A stretch of 64,000 nucleotides of DNA from Campylobacter hyointestinalis subsp. hyointestinalis (GTDB lineage Bacteria > Campylobacterota > Campylobacteria > Campylobacterales > Campylobacteraceae). How positions within the stretch are numbered: the stretch's first letter is position 1; each line of letters opens with the position of its first letter. Location of the stretch: NCBI RefSeq assembly GCF_013372145.1, contig NZ_CP053827.1:992001-1056000 (forward strand), read 5' to 3'. The position numbers and the translations under genes were made by a program. The notes under the pieces are model-generated. The model was given only the letters and a program-made list of their open reading frames with translations. It searched no databases and was not told the DNA's origin. Below are positions 63,837 through 64,000 of this stretch, in pieces.

Positions 63837-64000
63837 TCAAATTTCTTTCCTCAAAAAACTAAACTCAGGTAGCCTAAATGGAAGCTTTATCTCGTTTTCG
63901 TTTCCGCTATGGATCTCGCTAAATTCTTTACCTTTTTTGTTTATAAGCTTTGTAAATTCCATAAAATATCTGCCGTCTTTTTCATAAACCATTCCAAGCT
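63837..64000 (-). CDS. C-terminal end of a probable U32-family (TrhP/YegQ-like) protein, cut by window edge
   Basis: The open frame enters from the right edge and ends at TGA (63837-63839), giving the last 53 residues. The visible part has GMVYEKDGRYFMEFTKLINKKG, then FSEIHSGNENEIKLPF, a beta-barrel end like that of U32 peptidase-type proteins; E. coli relatives take part in tRNA hydroxylation. As I recall, C. jejuni carries a U32 gene beside purE. The call is moderate because the catalytic part is outside the window. Confidence 0.6.
   Translation of the reverse strand, partial: LGMVYEKDGRYFMEFTKLINKKGKEFSEIHSGNENEIKLPFRLPEFSFLRKEI

Noticed and set aside
1-64000. Search for tRNA, rRNA, tmRNA, RNase P or SRP RNA genes
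   Set aside because: All gaps were read on both strands. None holds a T-loop with acceptor stem or other recognisable RNA gene. smpB and ffh are present without their RNA partners.
1-64000. CRISPR arrays, insertion sequences, phage or att sites
   Set aside because: No direct repeat series, transposase, integrase or flanking duplications were seen.
1-64000. Phase-variable homopolymer G or C tracts
   Set aside because: Only short A or T runs occur; no G/C run of eight or more was noticed at a gene start.

Overview
This is a 64-kb stretch of an AT-rich epsilonproteobacterial (Campylobacterota) chromosome, almost certainly a Campylobacter, and by gene content plausibly near the C. fetus/hyointestinalis/iguaniorum group. 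The evidence is several blocks whose order matches what I remember of C. jejuni (mfd-bactofilin-M23-folC; lptE-leuS-secF-secD-yajC-lnt; pepF-small gene-rep-truB-csrA-ispE-smpB; clpS-clpA-aat; flgB-flgC-fliE-pbpB; alaS-maf-pbpA; rpsP-KH-rimM-trmD-rplS-ffh; waaA-zinc ribbon-nif3-glyQ-purE). Other support is the A-rich coding sequence, the extended TATAAT promoters without clear -35 boxes, and a sigma-54 flagellar promoter. The species call is inference. I found no rRNA, tRNA, CRISPR array, insertion sequence or prophage.

Layout. 1-1386: the 3' part of a type III restriction subunit, cut by the window edge. 1598-16623 (minus strand): a long, tightly packed block with a MagIII-type glycosylase, a DUF815 ATPase, a SprA-like metalloprotease, Mfd, the cell-shape pair bactofilin + M23 peptidase, FolC, a GGDEF diguanylate cyclase, LptE, LeuS and the SecF-SecD-YajC translocase subunits. 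Lnt runs divergently at 16596. 17848-21129 (minus): a Sit/Yfe-type Mn/Fe ABC importer, then MetK. 22638-26112 (plus): SstT, PepF and a small protein resembling the ClpXP adaptor SspB; a LysR regulator converges on it. 27214-36139 (plus): UvrD/Rep helicase, TruB, CsrA, IspE, SmpB, a TlpA-like lipoprotein, ClpS, ClpA, a secreted protein of unknown function and Aat. 36191-39263 (plus): flagellar rod/export genes flgB-flgC-fliE followed by FtsI. HemH converges on FtsI. 40314-45806: AlaS, a small membrane protein, Maf and PBP1a. 46258-49730 (minus): the trmD ribosomal operon and Ffh.

49802-55359 looks like the main accessory region. A divergent promoter separates an Fe-S / cytochrome b / TDT-channel operon from a Crp/Fnr-like regulator, a sulfide:quinone oxidoreductase with a twin-arginine leader and a DUF2892 membrane protein. 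A decayed stretch and a second DUF2892 gene follow. 55378-58430 (minus): an ECF nickel importer, NikKMLQO, with a candidate NikR box upstream. 58521-63715 (minus): pseudouridine synthase, WaaA, a FlgZ/HP0958-like zinc-ribbon protein, Nif3, GlyQ, a DUF3972 protein and PurE. The right edge holds the end of a probable U32-family protein.

Functionally, protein quality control is unusually concentrated between 25.6 and 36.1 kb: SmpB for trans-translation, ClpS/ClpA/Aat for the N-degron pathway, and a possible SspB adaptor. Envelope biogenesis recurs throughout (LptE, WaaA, Lnt, Sec, bactofilin/M23, PBPs), as does metal and sulfur handling (Sit, Nik, HemH, SQR). Genes overlap heavily and many begin at GTG or TTG.
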